Shown here: positions 1 to 8,691 of the stretch, one piece after another
How positions within the stretch are numbered: the first letter of the stretch is position 1
Layout: every line of letters begins with the position of its first letter
Source of the DNA: Deltaproteobacteria bacterium
GTDB lineage: Bacteria > Myxococcota_A > Polyangia > Haliangiales > Haliangiaceae
Direction: 5' to 3'
Assembly (NCBI GenBank): GCA_020630875.1
Contig: JAHDIH010000005.1
Span: 248,001 to 312,000 of the forward strand
DNA: 64,000 bases
The notes under the pieces: generated by a model
Database searches by the model: none
Told to the model about the DNA's origin: nothing
What the model saw: only the letters and a program-made list of their open reading frames with translations
Made by a program: the position numbers and the translations under genes

Positions 1-419
1 GCGCCCGTTGCGACAATAATGTGCGCTGCAGAAAGCATTTTTTCGCCAACGGTGACTTGGTGAGGACTCGCCAAACTAGCGGTACCAACAATGTTCTCGA
101 TATTGTTTTTACGTAGCAGGTAACCTACGCCTTTATTGATTTTGCTAGAGATGCCGCGACTTCGCTTAATCATTGCGTCAAAATCAAATCTTACGTTGTC
201 AACCAGAACCCCAAATTGGTCGGCCTTGCGACAAAGCTCCAATACTTCCACGCTGCGAAGTAGGGCCTTTGTGGGAATGCATCCCCAGTTGAGGCAAATG
301 CCACCAAGCTCTGCTTTTTCGATGCAGGCAACTTTCTTTCCCAGTTGAGAAGCCCGGATCGCCGCTACGTAACCACCAGGACCTCCGCCGATTACGATCA
401 CATCATAGTCGAAGCTCAT
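1..419 (-). CDS. lpdA: dihydrolipoamide dehydrogenase (E3), N-terminal part
   Basis: The E3 flavoprotein reoxidises the lipoyl group of the 2-oxoacid dehydrogenase complex and passes electrons to NAD+. Only about 139 N-terminal residues lie in the window; the gene runs off its left edge. The translation starts MSFDYDVIVIGGGPGGYVAA, an FAD-binding GxGxxG fold, and then has GGICLNWGCIPTKALL, which carries the redox-active disulfide pair (Cys-x4-Cys). The ATG overlaps the pdhC stop as ATGA, so it is the last visible gene of a pdhA-pdhB-pdhC-lpdA operon and is probably translationally coupled. Family assignment is secure; I cannot say whether it also serves other 2-oxoacid complexes. Confidence 0.95.
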   Translation of the reverse strand, partial: MSFDYDVIVIGGGPGGYVAAIRASQLGKKVACIEKAELGGICLNWGCIPTKALLRSVEVLELCRKADQFGVLVDNVRFDFDAMIKRSRGISSKINKGVGYLLRKNNIENIVGTASLASPHQVTVGEKMLSAAHIIVATG

Positions 420-1738
420 AAGGATAGTAGCTCCGGCGTTTCTACAAGTTCTGCAAACTTTTGCAAAAGTACGGCCCCCATCGCGCCGTCGATGACGCGA
501 TGATCGCATGAAAGCGTGACCGTCATAACTTTGCGTTCTGCCAGCCTACCATCTTTCAGGTAAGGTACATCTCTTGTACTGCCCACTGCCAAAATAGCTC
601 CTTCAGGCGGATTGATAATCGCGGTAAACTCGCGAATTCCAAACATGCCGAGATTGGATACCGTAAAAGTCGAACCTTGAATCTCGGGAAGTTTTATCTT
701 TCGTTCTCGTGCTCTAGACACCAAGTCCTTGCTTTCACTTGCAATAATACTTAGTCCTTTAATGTCTGCGTTACGAATGACAGGCGTAATGAGTCCATGC
801 TCAGCAGCGACGGCAATGCCGATGTGAACCTCTTGAAAGTAGCGTATTTTGTCGCCGAGGAATGCCGCATTGCAATTTGGTGTTTCTCTTAACGCAAGCG
901 CGATTGCTTTGACGATTAAATCGTTGACCGACACCTTGCCACGTCCCGCGAGAAGCTCATTAACTCGTTTTCGAAAAGCAAAGAACTGAGTTACTTCGAT
1001 GTCGCGAGTCAGGTAGAAATGAGGAGCGCTTTGTTTGGCGTCTACCATACGCTTGGCGATTGTTTTTCTGACACCGGACAAAGGTTCGTCTCTGTGAAGG
1101 ATTGATGCCGTTGGATCTGCGACGTCGGTAGAAACCAGTGCCGTTGCAGGTGCTGCCGCCGTCGCCGACGGTTGCGTCGTTACCGTTGGCGCAGCTGCGG
1201 GGCCTCCGTTCATTAGTGCTCGAATGTCTCGTTCTACGATTCTTCCTCCTGGCCCGCTTCCTAGAACCTGCCGGAGATCAATTCCGTGTTCGATGGCGAG
1301 TGACTTAGCAAGCGGAGATGCAAGTAGCTTTCCCCCGGCAGACGGAGAAGGTCTCGGAGCTGGGGGAGGCGGAGCAGCAGCTGCTTTGGCGGGCGGAGGG
1401 GCGACCGCCGCAGGAGGGGCTGTCGGAGTTTCAACCGTAGGGGCCGGGCTGGCGTGATTACCAGAAGCAAGCTGGGCAAGAAGGTCCGAGATGTCTTCGT
1501 TTTGCTCACCAAGAATCATCACCGGGCCACCCAACGTAACGGTGGCACCTTCCTCTACTAAAATCTTCAGCAAATAGCCGTCGTCTTCCAGGTTAAAGTC
1601 CATGTTCGCTTTGTCGGTTTCAACTTCGGCGACGAGCTCTCCGGGTTCGATATGGTCGCCTTCTTTTTTTGCCCAGCGAATCAGCACGCCTTCTTCCATC
1701 GTTGGCGAGAGTTTGGGAAGTCCGATAATTTCAGCCAT
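416..1738 (-). CDS. pdhC: pyruvate dehydrogenase E2, dihydrolipoamide acetyltransferase
   Basis: E2 forms the core of the pyruvate dehydrogenase complex and transfers acetyl groups to CoA. The protein has one lipoyl domain (about residues 1-80, lipoylated Lys in ETDKANMDF), an Ala/Pro-rich linker, a peripheral subunit-binding domain (LASPLAKSLAIEHGIDL, then GPGGRIVERDI), a second Ala/Thr-rich linker, and the catalytic acetyltransferase domain ending with the active-site LSCDHRVIDG (His-x3-Asp-Gly). I chose the ATG at 1738 (MAEIIGLPKLSP) because the lipoyl domain begins there and a GGAG ribosome site lies upstream; the longer frame would add 13 unrelated residues. It lies 4 bases after pdhB and overlaps lpdA by 4 bases. 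Confidence 0.95.
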   Translation of the reverse strand: MAEIIGLPKLSPTMEEGVLIRWAKKEGDHIEPGELVAEVETDKANMDFNLEDDGYLLKILVEEGATVTLGGPVMILGEQNEDISDLLAQLASGNHASPAPTVETPTAPPAAVAPPPAKAAAAPPPPAPRPSPSAGGKLLASPLAKSLAIEHGIDLRQVLGSGPGGRIVERDIRALMNGGPAAAPTVTTQPSATAAAPATALVSTDVADPTASILHRDEPLSGVRKTIAKRMVDAKQSAPHFYLTRDIEVTQFFAFRKRVNELLAGRGKVSVNDLIVKAIALALRETPNCNAAFLGDKIRYFQEVHIGIAVAAEHGLITPVIRNADIKGLSIIASESKDLVSRARERKIKLPEIQGSTFTVSNLGMFGIREFTAIINPPEGAILAVGSTRDVPYLKDGRLAERKVMTVTLSCDHRVIDGAMGAVLLQKFAELVETPELLSL

Positions 1739-1742
1739 TTTG

Positions 1743-2726
1743 TTACTCCAAGTAAAGTGCGCGCTTACAAGCGGCAACTACATCTTCAATTTGTGGTTGT
1801 ACTTCAATTTCTAGGTTGCGTGCGTAGGGCATAGGAACGTCTTCTGAGGTCACCCGTTCGATGGGGGCATCAAGATAATCCATGCAGTGCTTTTGCAGGC
1901 GGTAGGCAACTTCGGCTCCGACTCCGCAATGGGGCCAACCGATTTCAACAATTACGGCACGGCCTGTTTTTTGCACGCTGCGTATAATGGTTTCTTCATC
2001 CATAGGCCTTATCGAACGTAAATCAACAACTTCGGCAGAGTAACCTAACGCAGCGAGTGCTTCTGCTGCCTGTTTGCAGGTCGTTACGGTTGCGGACCAA
2101 CCGATCAGCGTGATGTGTTCCCCCGGTCTTTTCACCTCTGCGGTTCCGATAGCCACGGTGTAGTCGCCATCAGGCACCTCTCCGGTGTCGTTGTACATGG
2201 TTTCGTTTTCCATGAAGATTACCGGGTTGTCGTCTCGGATCGCTGCCTTTAGCAGCCCTTTGGCATCCTTAGGATCCGATGGCATGACCACTTTCAGCCC
2301 CGGGATGTGAGCGTACAGTGATTCTAAGGCCTGAGAATGTTGAGACCCTACCTGAAGCGCTGGTCCACTCGGGCCACGAAAGACAATGGGGACGTGGTAT
2401 TGCCCGGCTGACATTTGGTAGATCTTGGCAGCGTTACTGATGATTTGATCAATCGCCACGAGAGAAAAGTTGAATGTCATGAATTCAATGATGGGCCTCA
2501 GTCCGACCATAGCAGCGCCAATGCCAACCCCCGAAAATCCCATTTCCGCAATCGGTGTGTCGATGACCCTTCTGTCAGAGAAGCGTTGAAGGAGACCTTG
2601 AGACACTTTATAGGCTCCTTGATAGTGTCCGACTTCCTCCCCCATGAGAAAGACACTTTCGTCTCGTTCCATCTCTTCGCCAATGGCTTGGTTCAGTGCT
2701 TCCCGGTAACTAATCGTGGTGGTCAT
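1743..2726 (-). CDS. pdhB: pyruvate dehydrogenase E1 component, beta subunit
   Basis: This is the beta subunit of the heterotetrameric, thiamine-diphosphate-dependent E1 that decarboxylates pyruvate and reductively acetylates the E2 lipoyl group. The 327 residues match the family in length and begin with the typical ISYREALNQAIGEEMERD, followed by the MGEEVG cofactor-contact segment and the GPALQVGSQHSQ region. The C-terminal transketolase domain holds VDLRSIRPMDEETI and EIGWPHCGVGAEV. The ATG overlaps the pdhA stop by 4 bases (ATGA), and pdhC follows 4 bases after its stop, so the subunits should be made in balanced amounts from one mRNA. Confidence 0.95.
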   Translation of the reverse strand: MTTTISYREALNQAIGEEMERDESVFLMGEEVGHYQGAYKVSQGLLQRFSDRRVIDTPIAEMGFSGVGIGAAMVGLRPIIEFMTFNFSLVAIDQIISNAAKIYQMSAGQYHVPIVFRGPSGPALQVGSQHSQALESLYAHIPGLKVVMPSDPKDAKGLLKAAIRDDNPVIFMENETMYNDTGEVPDGDYTVAIGTAEVKRPGEHITLIGWSATVTTCKQAAEALAALGYSAEVVDLRSIRPMDEETIIRSVQKTGRAVIVEIGWPHCGVGAEVAYRLQKHCMDYLDAPIERVTSEDVPMPYARNLEIEVQPQIEDVVAACKRALYLE

Positions 2727-3730
2727 GATTGCTCCTTATAGACGTATTGTTTGTATTCGTCTGCCGCAGGACTTTGCTCAGCGAAAGCAACCGCTTCTGC
2801 TATCTCCTTTTTTACGTCCGCTTCGATCTCTTTGATTTTGTCCTCTGGACAACCCAGCTCTTCGATGAGTCTGGTACGAGCGATACGCACCGGATCGCGC
2901 CGTTTCCACTCTGCTACTTCATCTCTGGTTCTGTAGAGACCTGGGTCACTCATGGAGTGCCCACGAAAACGGTACGTTCGAACTTCCACCAACGTGGGTT
3001 CGCTGGTTTCTCTTGCGCGTTTCACCGCGTCTTCAATGCGGCGTTTGACGGTAATGACGTCGTGTCCGTCAACTCGGTCGCGAGCCATGCCGTGGGCGAG
3101 GGCGCGCATGGAAACGTCTTCGACCGCAAGAGAACGATAAAGTGGGGTTCCCATGGAATAGAGGTTGTTTTCGCAAATAAAGACAACCGGAAGTTTCCAA
3201 AGCGCCGCTAGGGCAATTCCTTCTTGAAAACCACCGATGGTGCTTGCGCCTTCTCCGAAGAAGCACAGAGCTACGTTTTTTTCTCCACGGTACTTGGCCT
3301 TGAACGCTGCACCACAAGCGATTGGTACATGGCCGCCAACAATTCCATACCCGCCAAGAAAGTTTTTCGACTTATCGAACAAATGCATCGAGCCGCCGAG
3401 ACCTTTGACGAGTCCAGTTTTTTTTCCGTAGAGTTCAGCCAAAATTGGTGCGGCAGCAACGCCTTTTGCGTAAGCGTGTCCGTGTTCACGGTAGGTCGCA
3501 ACGACGTAGTCGTCTTGACCAATGGCGTCAATCGCGCCAACGCAGACGGCTTCCTGCCCGATGATCAAATGAAGGAATCCTCCAATTTTTCCTTGGGAGT
3601 ACGCTTTCGCGGATGCCTCTTCCATTCGCCTGATGGCCAGCATCTGACGAAACAGGGGGAGTAATTCTTCTGTAGACGTTTCCGGCGCGACGCCTTGTAA
3701 ATCTACGCTAGCTTCTTCTGGCAAGCTCAT
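2723..3730 (-). CDS. pdhA: pyruvate dehydrogenase E1 component, alpha subunit
   Basis: The alpha subunit of E1 binds thiamine diphosphate. The motif begins at FFGEGAS, continues through FQEGIALAALW and ends at CENNLYSMGTP, matching the GDG-to-NN cofactor motif. HSMSDPGLYRTRDEV is the phosphorylation-loop region of E1 alpha subunits. At 335 residues it is normal in length. It heads the minus-strand operon; the divergent gene queD begins 100 bases away. The start codon is preceded not by a clear Shine-Dalgarno sequence but by TAAAGT eight bases upstream, which fits the leaderless-type promoters seen elsewhere in this window. Confidence 0.95.
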   Translation of the reverse strand: MSLPEEASVDLQGVAPETSTEELLPLFRQMLAIRRMEEASAKAYSQGKIGGFLHLIIGQEAVCVGAIDAIGQDDYVVATYREHGHAYAKGVAAAPILAELYGKKTGLVKGLGGSMHLFDKSKNFLGGYGIVGGHVPIACGAAFKAKYRGEKNVALCFFGEGASTIGGFQEGIALAALWKLPVVFICENNLYSMGTPLYRSLAVEDVSMRALAHGMARDRVDGHDVITVKRRIEDAVKRARETSEPTLVEVRTYRFRGHSMSDPGLYRTRDEVAEWKRRDPVRIARTRLIEELGCPEDKIKEIEADVKKEIAEAVAFAEQSPAADEYKQYVYKEQS

Positions 3731-3738
3731 GGCGTCCG

Positions 3739-3744
3739 ACTTTA
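3739..3744 (-). promoter_or_regulatory. TAnnnT hexamer before pdhA
   Basis: On the minus strand TAAAGT stands 8 bases before the pdhA ATG with no ribosome site between them. By position it could be the -10 element of a leaderless or nearly leaderless mRNA for the pdh operon. Inferred from the recurrent pattern in this window. Confidence 0.35.
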
Positions 3745-3829
3745 CTGTGCATTAGCGACAGATGCATTCCCTGGGCCAATGAATCGACAAATGAGCTTGA
3801 AGTTCATCGTTTTGGCCTGTTAACTGCCA

Positions 3830-4189
3830 ATGATGCACGAATTGAGATGTCGCTATACGTTTGAAGCAGCGCGTCGTTTGCCGCGGTTGCCTGAAACTCA
3901 TCCATGTTCTCGAATTCACGGACATTCGTTTCGTCTGTGCGTTTCTGTGATCGGAGCGGTAAATGAGAGTGGTTGGGTGATGGATTTTGCAGAAATTGAT
4001 GCTGCAGTAAAACCGTTGGTAGACCAGTTGGATCACCAGTACCTAAACGATCTGGATGGGTTCTCCAACCCGACCAGCGAATTCATCGCACGGTGGCTCT
4101 ACGAAGGGCTCAGGGGAACAATTCCCGTGGCGTCGGTGACGCTGGCTGAGACGGATCGCAGTGAGTGCATCTACCGAGGCGAGTCGTGA
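3830..4189 (+). CDS. queD: 6-carboxytetrahydropterin synthase (QueD family)
   Basis: QueD converts 7,8-dihydroneopterin triphosphate to 6-carboxytetrahydropterin, the second step towards queuosine. The 119-residue protein has the family's catalytic Cys and zinc site in CSRIHGHSF (Cys-x3-His-Gly-His), an N-terminal zinc His in the RCRYTFEAARRL segment region, the second half-site LDHQYLN, and a C-terminal catalytic Glu in TLAETDRSECIY. NPTSEFIARWLYEGL is also typical. The other pterin-synthase activity of the fold (6-pyruvoyl-tetrahydropterin) is possible but less likely in bacteria. Two in-frame ATG codons lie side by side; either may start it. The stop overlaps the next start (GTGA). Confidence 0.88.
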   Translation: MMHELRCRYTFEAARRLPRLPETHPCSRIHGHSFRLCVSVIGAVNESGWVMDFAEIDAAVKPLVDQLDHQYLNDLDGFSNPTSEFIARWLYEGLRGTIPVASVTLAETDRSECIYRGES

Positions 4190-5004
4190 AGTTTGTAACG
4201 ATTAACTTTTGGGGCAATGAGCCCGATGTGTCGGCGCGACTCAAACTGGCAATCAGTCAATTACGTCACATAAATCCTGACGTGATCGCAATGCAGGAGG
4301 TCCGTCCGCTGAACGGTAGAGATGGAGAAACCACCGCTGATGTCATCGCCACAGAATTGGGGATGGTAGCTACGTTTGAAGAGACGATTGCGTGGAACGA
4401 TGGTGCATTTTTCGAAGGCCACCCTGGCGGCAAAGAAGGCTTGGCCATCTTGACCAAAGATGACCCTCTGCAGGTTGAAGTGCTACGTCTTCCGGAAGCG
4501 CGCCCCACTGAAAAACGAATCCTGTTATCCGTAAGACTAGGCAACGGCTGGGCTCACTCTACTCATTTGCATTATCGCCTCGCCGACGGCGTTGCTCGCG
4601 AAAGTCAAGTAGCCGCTATTTGCGACCGAATCGGCGAGCTCGATGGACCGCATGTGTTGATGGGGGATTTCAATGCTGCTCCACAATGCGATGAGATTCG
4701 TTACATGCGCGGGGAAACGTCAATTCAAGGTAAACGAACGCACTGGCAAGACGCATTCGACAAAGTCCATCCTGGTTCGTCTGGACTCACGTGGTCCGCG
4801 GAAAACCCGCAGACCCGTCCGCTTCGATCGCTGGATATTGACCGTAGAATCGACTACATATTCGTCTCCACTCGCAAGAAAAGTGGGGTGGGCACGGTAC
4901 GCGACGCGGGCCTTTGCCTGGATGAAAGAGACAGTCAAGGAAACTGTTGTTCGGATCATTATGGCGTTTGGGCAGACGTCCAGCTTACTGAGAACTTACA
5001 GTAG
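4186..5004 (+). CDS. endonuclease/exonuclease/phosphatase family protein
   Basis: The protein belongs to the metal-dependent EEP fold (DNase I, sphingomyelinase and inositol-phosphatase relatives). Visible landmarks are the N-terminal NFWGN strand, AMQEVRP (metal-binding Glu), THLHYRLADG (catalytic region), LMGDFNAAP (Asp/Asn pair), RRIDYIFVS and the C-terminal CSDHYGVWADV (catalytic Asp-His). I take the GTG at 4186, which overlaps the queD stop as GTGA, rather than an in-frame GTG at 4165 lying inside queD. There is no signal peptide, so it should be cytoplasmic. The substrate cannot be read from sequence. Its stop lies 3 bases from the convergent membrane-protein gene. Confidence 0.82.
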   Translation: MKFVTINFWGNEPDVSARLKLAISQLRHINPDVIAMQEVRPLNGRDGETTADVIATELGMVATFEETIAWNDGAFFEGHPGGKEGLAILTKDDPLQVEVLRLPEARPTEKRILLSVRLGNGWAHSTHLHYRLADGVARESQVAAICDRIGELDGPHVLMGDFNAAPQCDEIRYMRGETSIQGKRTHWQDAFDKVHPGSSGLTWSAENPQTRPLRSLDIDRRIDYIFVSTRKKSGVGTVRDAGLCLDERDSQGNCCSDHYGVWADVQLTENLQ

Positions 5005-5007
5005 CTG

Positions 5008-5760
5008 CTACTGAGCGGGAGGTGGTCCCCCCATGCCGCCGCTTCCGGGAGGCGTGTAGCCACCACCTGGGGGCACGTAACCACCACCTTGAGGTTGTGC
5101 AGAAGGAGGGCCTTCGCCCACGGGGTAACCAACGGTCGGGTTACTCGTAGGCATGGGTTGGTGGTGTCCGTGTCCGCCACCTCCCGCCGGAGGAAAACCG
5201 ACCTTTTTGGGAGCCGTCCAACCACTGATGACGCCGAGTTTACGAAGTCCGAAGAACGTTGTGGCTCCGCCAACAAGCAACGTGGCAAACATAGGTGCTC
5301 CGATGACTTTCCATCCGTCGAAACCATTGAAGACGAAGTTTAAAAAGGTATTGAGACCAAAGAAAAAGGCGCCGAAACCAAAAAGTGCCACCGCGCCCCA
5401 GAATGCTTTTTCTAGGTATCGGTACTGACGAAAATTAGTTCCTGACATCATAAACATTGCGCCAAACGCAACTATCGCGCCACTCAACAAGGAAGCAATC
5501 GATGGTTTGATTGAACCGTTGGCACCCGAGAGAAGGTAGGCAAGAATACCGAGAACGCCAGTCACGGCCAACGTCAGGCCTGCATAACCGATCCCGTACA
5601 TCACCGCTTTCAGTCCCACTTGCGTATCGCCAGCGCTGCTGCCTCCGCGGGACTGGTCCCATTTTACCAGCAGGTACGTCACCAGGACGTAGAGCGGAAC
5701 GATGATTCCCATAGCAAGGGCTACAGGATTGAACAGATCAAGAAGCGAGAATAGTGCCAT
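5008..5760 (-). CDS. multi-pass membrane protein with Gly/Pro-rich tail
   Basis: I do not recognise this family. The first 170 residues hold about five hydrophobic segments (around 10-32, 55-78, 85-108, 118-142 and 150-170). The last 80 residues are a disordered, soluble tail rich in Gly, Pro and Gln with repeated GGGY and PPGGG units. Such tails are common in envelope proteins of myxobacteria-like genomes, but the role is unknown. The ATG is preceded by CATAGT exactly six bases upstream, a -10-like element in the leaderless arrangement. Its end is only 3 bases from the end of the convergent EEP gene. Confidence 0.7.
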   Translation of the reverse strand: MALFSLLDLFNPVALAMGIIVPLYVLVTYLLVKWDQSRGGSSAGDTQVGLKAVMYGIGYAGLTLAVTGVLGILAYLLSGANGSIKPSIASLLSGAIVAFGAMFMMSGTNFRQYRYLEKAFWGAVALFGFGAFFFGLNTFLNFVFNGFDGWKVIGAPMFATLLVGGATTFFGLRKLGVISGWTAPKKVGFPPAGGGGHGHHQPMPTSNPTVGYPVGEGPPSAQPQGGGYVPPGGGYTPPGSGGMGGPPPAQ

Positions 5761-5809
5761 GACCGAACTATGCCAGTTTGTAACGACAGATGGCTACGTC
5801 GAAAACGTT

Positions 5810-6613
5810 TTATTCGGTCACGATTTTAGGACGGGCGATAAAATAACCTTGGAAGAGATCTACTTTTAGATCTTTGAGTACATCGAATTCCTCTTGCCGT
5901 TCGATTCCTTCCGCGACGACTTTAACGTTGCGTTGGTGGCAATACTCTACAAATGAGAGTAGGGCTGATTGCCGTGCTGGTTTTTGGTCAATTTTGTCCA
6001 CCCAAGACCGATCGATTTTGGCGAAGCTTGACAATAGTCCCTCGGTTCGTTCGAACGAAGCTCGGTCTTCCTTAATATCGTCGATAGCCAAGGAAAATCC
6101 TTTGGCAGACAGGCGAGTCATGGATTTTCTCATCTCCGCAAGCTCGTCGCAATCGTGCTCAGTGACTTCCAAAACGATTCTATCTTTGATCTTGTACAGC
6201 GGTGTGGTGAGTATCGAGCCACTCACAAGTTCTGATGGGTGGACGTTCACAAAGTACGTAGCTGGTGAAAGCTTGAGTACCAATTCGTGAATCACTGCGG
6301 CTAAATCTCCGAACCAATGGTGAGGTTGGGCGAGTTTGATTACGTCAAAGGGACTCGCGTCCAGTGGTCGCATTAAGACTTCACTGGCCCACGTATCTCC
6401 ATCGGCCGTAACGATTGGTTGGGTAGCAAGGCGCATGTCGGCGAGGTGCCGGTCAAACGTGGCCCGTAGAAGCTGAAAGTCATCCGCTCTAAGTTCGGTG
6501 GTTCCGCAAGCAAGCCGCTCTGGCGGAGAAGCGTCAATCGTGGGCTCCAACGCATCAATTTCGTATTCTTGGGTTGTTCGGGTGTTCAAAATTGTGGGGT
6601 CCAAATCACTCAT
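5810..6613 (-). CDS. EAL-domain protein, putative cyclic-di-GMP phosphodiesterase
   Basis: EAL proteins hydrolyse cyclic di-GMP to pGpG. After about 55 residues without recognisable fold, the EAL domain fills residues 60-267. Catalytic positions are largely kept: Glu in SEVLMRP (EVL instead of EAL), Asn in FVNVHP, Glu in LEVTEHD, the double Asp in AIDDI, Lys in KIDRSW, Glu in VAEGIE and Gln in FQGYF. The loop after the double Asp, normally DDFGTG, reads DDIKEDRAS, and that loop controls dimer coupling and activity in characterised EAL enzymes. No sensor or GGDEF domain is attached. It is either a working phosphodiesterase with an altered loop or a c-di-GMP-binding effector. Confidence 0.85.
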   Translation of the reverse strand: MSDLDPTILNTRTTQEYEIDALEPTIDASPPERLACGTTELRADDFQLLRATFDRHLADMRLATQPIVTADGDTWASEVLMRPLDASPFDVIKLAQPHHWFGDLAAVIHELVLKLSPATYFVNVHPSELVSGSILTTPLYKIKDRIVLEVTEHDCDELAEMRKSMTRLSAKGFSLAIDDIKEDRASFERTEGLLSSFAKIDRSWVDKIDQKPARQSALLSFVEYCHQRNVKVVAEGIERQEEFDVLKDLKVDLFQGYFIARPKIVTE

Positions 6614-6702
6614 GAGCAGTATTCAGTTTACCGAAGGTAGAATTGTTTTGATGTAACTTAGATCGCATTATTGAATACGAGTTTTGTGTGTTAAGAAGCT
6701 AC

Positions 6703-7149
6703 ATGCGCGCAATTATCGTACTCGTGATGCTTTTGGCTGGCTGTGATGAGAGCTTCAACAACAAGTCTACGCCCGATGCCTCGAATCCCGCCCCCGATGG
6801 CAGTCTTTTGCCAGATGCGTCTATTGACGCACCTCTTCCGCCAGCGGATGCATCGGTTCCACCGCAAAGCGATGGCGGATTACCTCCGTTTGGAGACGGC
6901 GGATTCCCGCCCTTTGGAGATGGAGGATTTCCCTTCGGAGACGGTGCGGCCGCTTGTACGTTTGCAGAGCTTCAACCAATCGGTACCTGTGGGATTCAGA
7001 ATTGCGCCAGCTCACCCAATATTACGGTTTGCTTAGCGACCAACTGCCCTCAAGAACTCTTGGGGTTGAGCAGTGAGTGCGCCACTTGCATTTTGACCTC
7101 CGCTGGCGGCGGCATCACGGATATCGTTACCAGCTGCGCACTTCCTTAA
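6703..7149 (+). CDS. small lipoprotein with Asp/Pro/Gly repeats
   Basis: A secreted lipoprotein of unknown role. The ATG at 6703 gives a short signal peptide, MRAIIVLVMLLAGC, with lipobox LAGC; an upstream in-frame GTG at 6688 would only add five residues. The mature protein starts with an Asp/Ala/Pro-rich linker (PDGSLLPDASIDAP), continues with three GDGGFPPF-like repeats and ends in a domain with six Cys residues (CTFAEL, CGIQNC, CLATNC, CATCIL), presumably disulfide-bonded. This layout, lipobox then linker then small Cys-rich domain, is common in Myxococcota-like genomes. The next gene, also a Cys-rich lipoprotein, follows after 21 bases and may be in the same unit. Confidence 0.75.
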   Translation: MRAIIVLVMLLAGCDESFNNKSTPDASNPAPDGSLLPDASIDAPLPPADASVPPQSDGGLPPFGDGGFPPFGDGGFPFGDGAAACTFAELQPIGTCGIQNCASSPNITVCLATNCPQELLGLSSECATCILTSAGGGITDIVTSCALP

Positions 7150-7170
7150 CAATCGATACAGGGGACGAAG

Positions 7171-8643
7171 ATGAAATTTGCGAAACTGTTATTTCTTTTT
7201 GTTGTTACAGTGGGGCTCGTGGGTTGCACTGGGGCGAATCCGCGTTTTTGCGAAGTGGCATCCGACTGTGGGGTAGACCAGGTTTGCGACTCCACGGGGG
7301 TGAAAGGAACCAGCAACTTGTGCCTCGATACGACGCAATGTACGAGTTCGCAGGAGTGTCCTGACGAGTTCCCATCTTGCAGCCAGCTTGGCGAAGGTTT
7401 GACGTGTACGTTCTGTACGAGCGACAACCAATGCGCCAGCCGTGACCCTCAAAAAGGCGTGTGCAACGATGACGGGTCTTGCGGGGGCTGCAATACTAAC
7501 CTGGATTGTCCAAGCGAGCAGCCCATTTGTTCCGCTTCTGGGTCTTGCGGTTCGTGCGACCAAGACAGTCAATGCGACGAGCGAGGAAGCGATTTAAAGT
7601 GCACTCCGATAGGAACTTGTGCTGCCTGCTTTGAACATTCCGACTGTCCCGGAGCCATCTGCGACGGGCAATTTGGTCGGTGCGTGGATCCCAATACGAT
7701 TGCATTTGCGGATGAAGCTACGGGTACCGGAGGGAACTGCGGAGACCAAGACAATCCATGTCGAGATTTAGATGACACTCTTTCCTTCGCAGAGGCCAAC
7801 GCGCTTAAGTGGGTGCGCGTCAAAGGGACGTTTAATGTAAACTCTATGGTCTTGCGGCGAACGACCAATATCGTTGGCGTCGACAACGCACGAGTGAACG
7901 GCAACGGCGCCAAGCTGTTTAGTGTGGTGTGCCCTGATGGAGGTTGTAGCGAAGACATTCTCGTGAGAATCGAAGGGTTGAGAATGGATAGCGATTTAGA
8001 CGTGCTCTCGTGCGACGGTACTGGTGGCGGTAATTGGGCCGTCGAACTCAACATCTGGGATGCCGAGCTTATCGACACTGCGGAGAGGGGTATTGCTTCT
8101 ACCAAGTGCGCCCTGAGAGTGGCTCGTTCAAGCATTCAATCCAAATCTCGCGGAGGGATCGACATCAGAAGTGGGTTTCTTGAAGTCAGAAATACCGTGT
8201 TTCGTTCCAATGGTCTTACGGGGGCCGGAGGGCTCTATGGCGCCATTGCAATCGGCGACCAAGTAACTTTTGCTAAAATTGAGTTTTCGACTTTTTCGAG
8301 CAACGTTAGTTTCAACAACGATAAGGCCGCGGACATCTTCAGCGAAACTCCTAACTCGGTTCAAGTCGACAGTTGCATCTTTGACGGTTCGGCCGCAGAG
8401 CAGGTAACCAACAACAGCCAAAATCGAGTAAGCGTAGCGTACTCGTTCATCGACGATCCCAATTTCGAAGGAGATAACAATATCACTACCGGAGCGTCAG
8501 GTTTAGAAGGTGATTTGTCCCTTTCTAGTGCATCTCAGTGTCTTGATGCAGCCAATCCAAACCTCACCCGAGGGGCCGATCGGTTGCGGCTTCCAGGGCT
8601 TGTCGGCGCAAGTTCGGACCTTGGCGCCTTTGAACGTCAATAA
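7171..8643 (+). CDS. Cys-rich lipoprotein with putative right-handed beta-helix
   Basis: The protein starts with a lipoprotein signal (MKFAKLLFLFVVTVGLVGC). Residues 25-175 form a series of short Cys-rich modules (ASDCGVDQVC, SSQECPDEFPSC, SNDNQC-like and DSQCDERGSDLKC units), a pattern shared with many myxobacterial surface lipoproteins. Residues 185-490 look like a parallel beta-helix: short alternating hydrophobic strands such as IRSGFLEVRNTVFRSN and AIGDQVTFAKIEFSTFSSN recur at about 20-25-residue spacing. The C-terminal LGAFERQ-like ending also occurs in beta-helix proteins. Function is probably cell-surface binding. An AGGGGACG ribosome site supports the ATG. Confidence 0.72.
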   Translation: MKFAKLLFLFVVTVGLVGCTGANPRFCEVASDCGVDQVCDSTGVKGTSNLCLDTTQCTSSQECPDEFPSCSQLGEGLTCTFCTSDNQCASRDPQKGVCNDDGSCGGCNTNLDCPSEQPICSASGSCGSCDQDSQCDERGSDLKCTPIGTCAACFEHSDCPGAICDGQFGRCVDPNTIAFADEATGTGGNCGDQDNPCRDLDDTLSFAEANALKWVRVKGTFNVNSMVLRRTTNIVGVDNARVNGNGAKLFSVVCPDGGCSEDILVRIEGLRMDSDLDVLSCDGTGGGNWAVELNIWDAELIDTAERGIASTKCALRVARSSIQSKSRGGIDIRSGFLEVRNTVFRSNGLTGAGGLYGAIAIGDQVTFAKIEFSTFSSNVSFNNDKAADIFSETPNSVQVDSCIFDGSAAEQVTNNSQNRVSVAYSFIDDPNFEGDNNITTGASGLEGDLSLSSASQCLDAANPNLTRGADRLRLPGLVGASSDLGAFERQ

Positions 8644-8679
8644 CTGCGGATAGTGGTTTGTGAGATCAGGGGGCTGCGG

Positions 8680-8685
8680 TAAGTT
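8680..8685 (+). promoter_or_regulatory. TAnnnT hexamer before tkt
   Basis: TAAGTT lies exactly six bases before the GTG start of transketolase, with no Shine-Dalgarno sequence. This spacing would place the transcription start on the first base of the codon, i.e. a leaderless mRNA. Confidence 0.4.
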
Positions 8686-8691
8686 CGCTTC

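Noticed and set aside
1224..1457. Gly/Ala-rich 77-residue frame on the plus strand
   Set aside because: It is the antisense of the Ala/Pro-rich linker of pdhC; such frames arise from linker codons.
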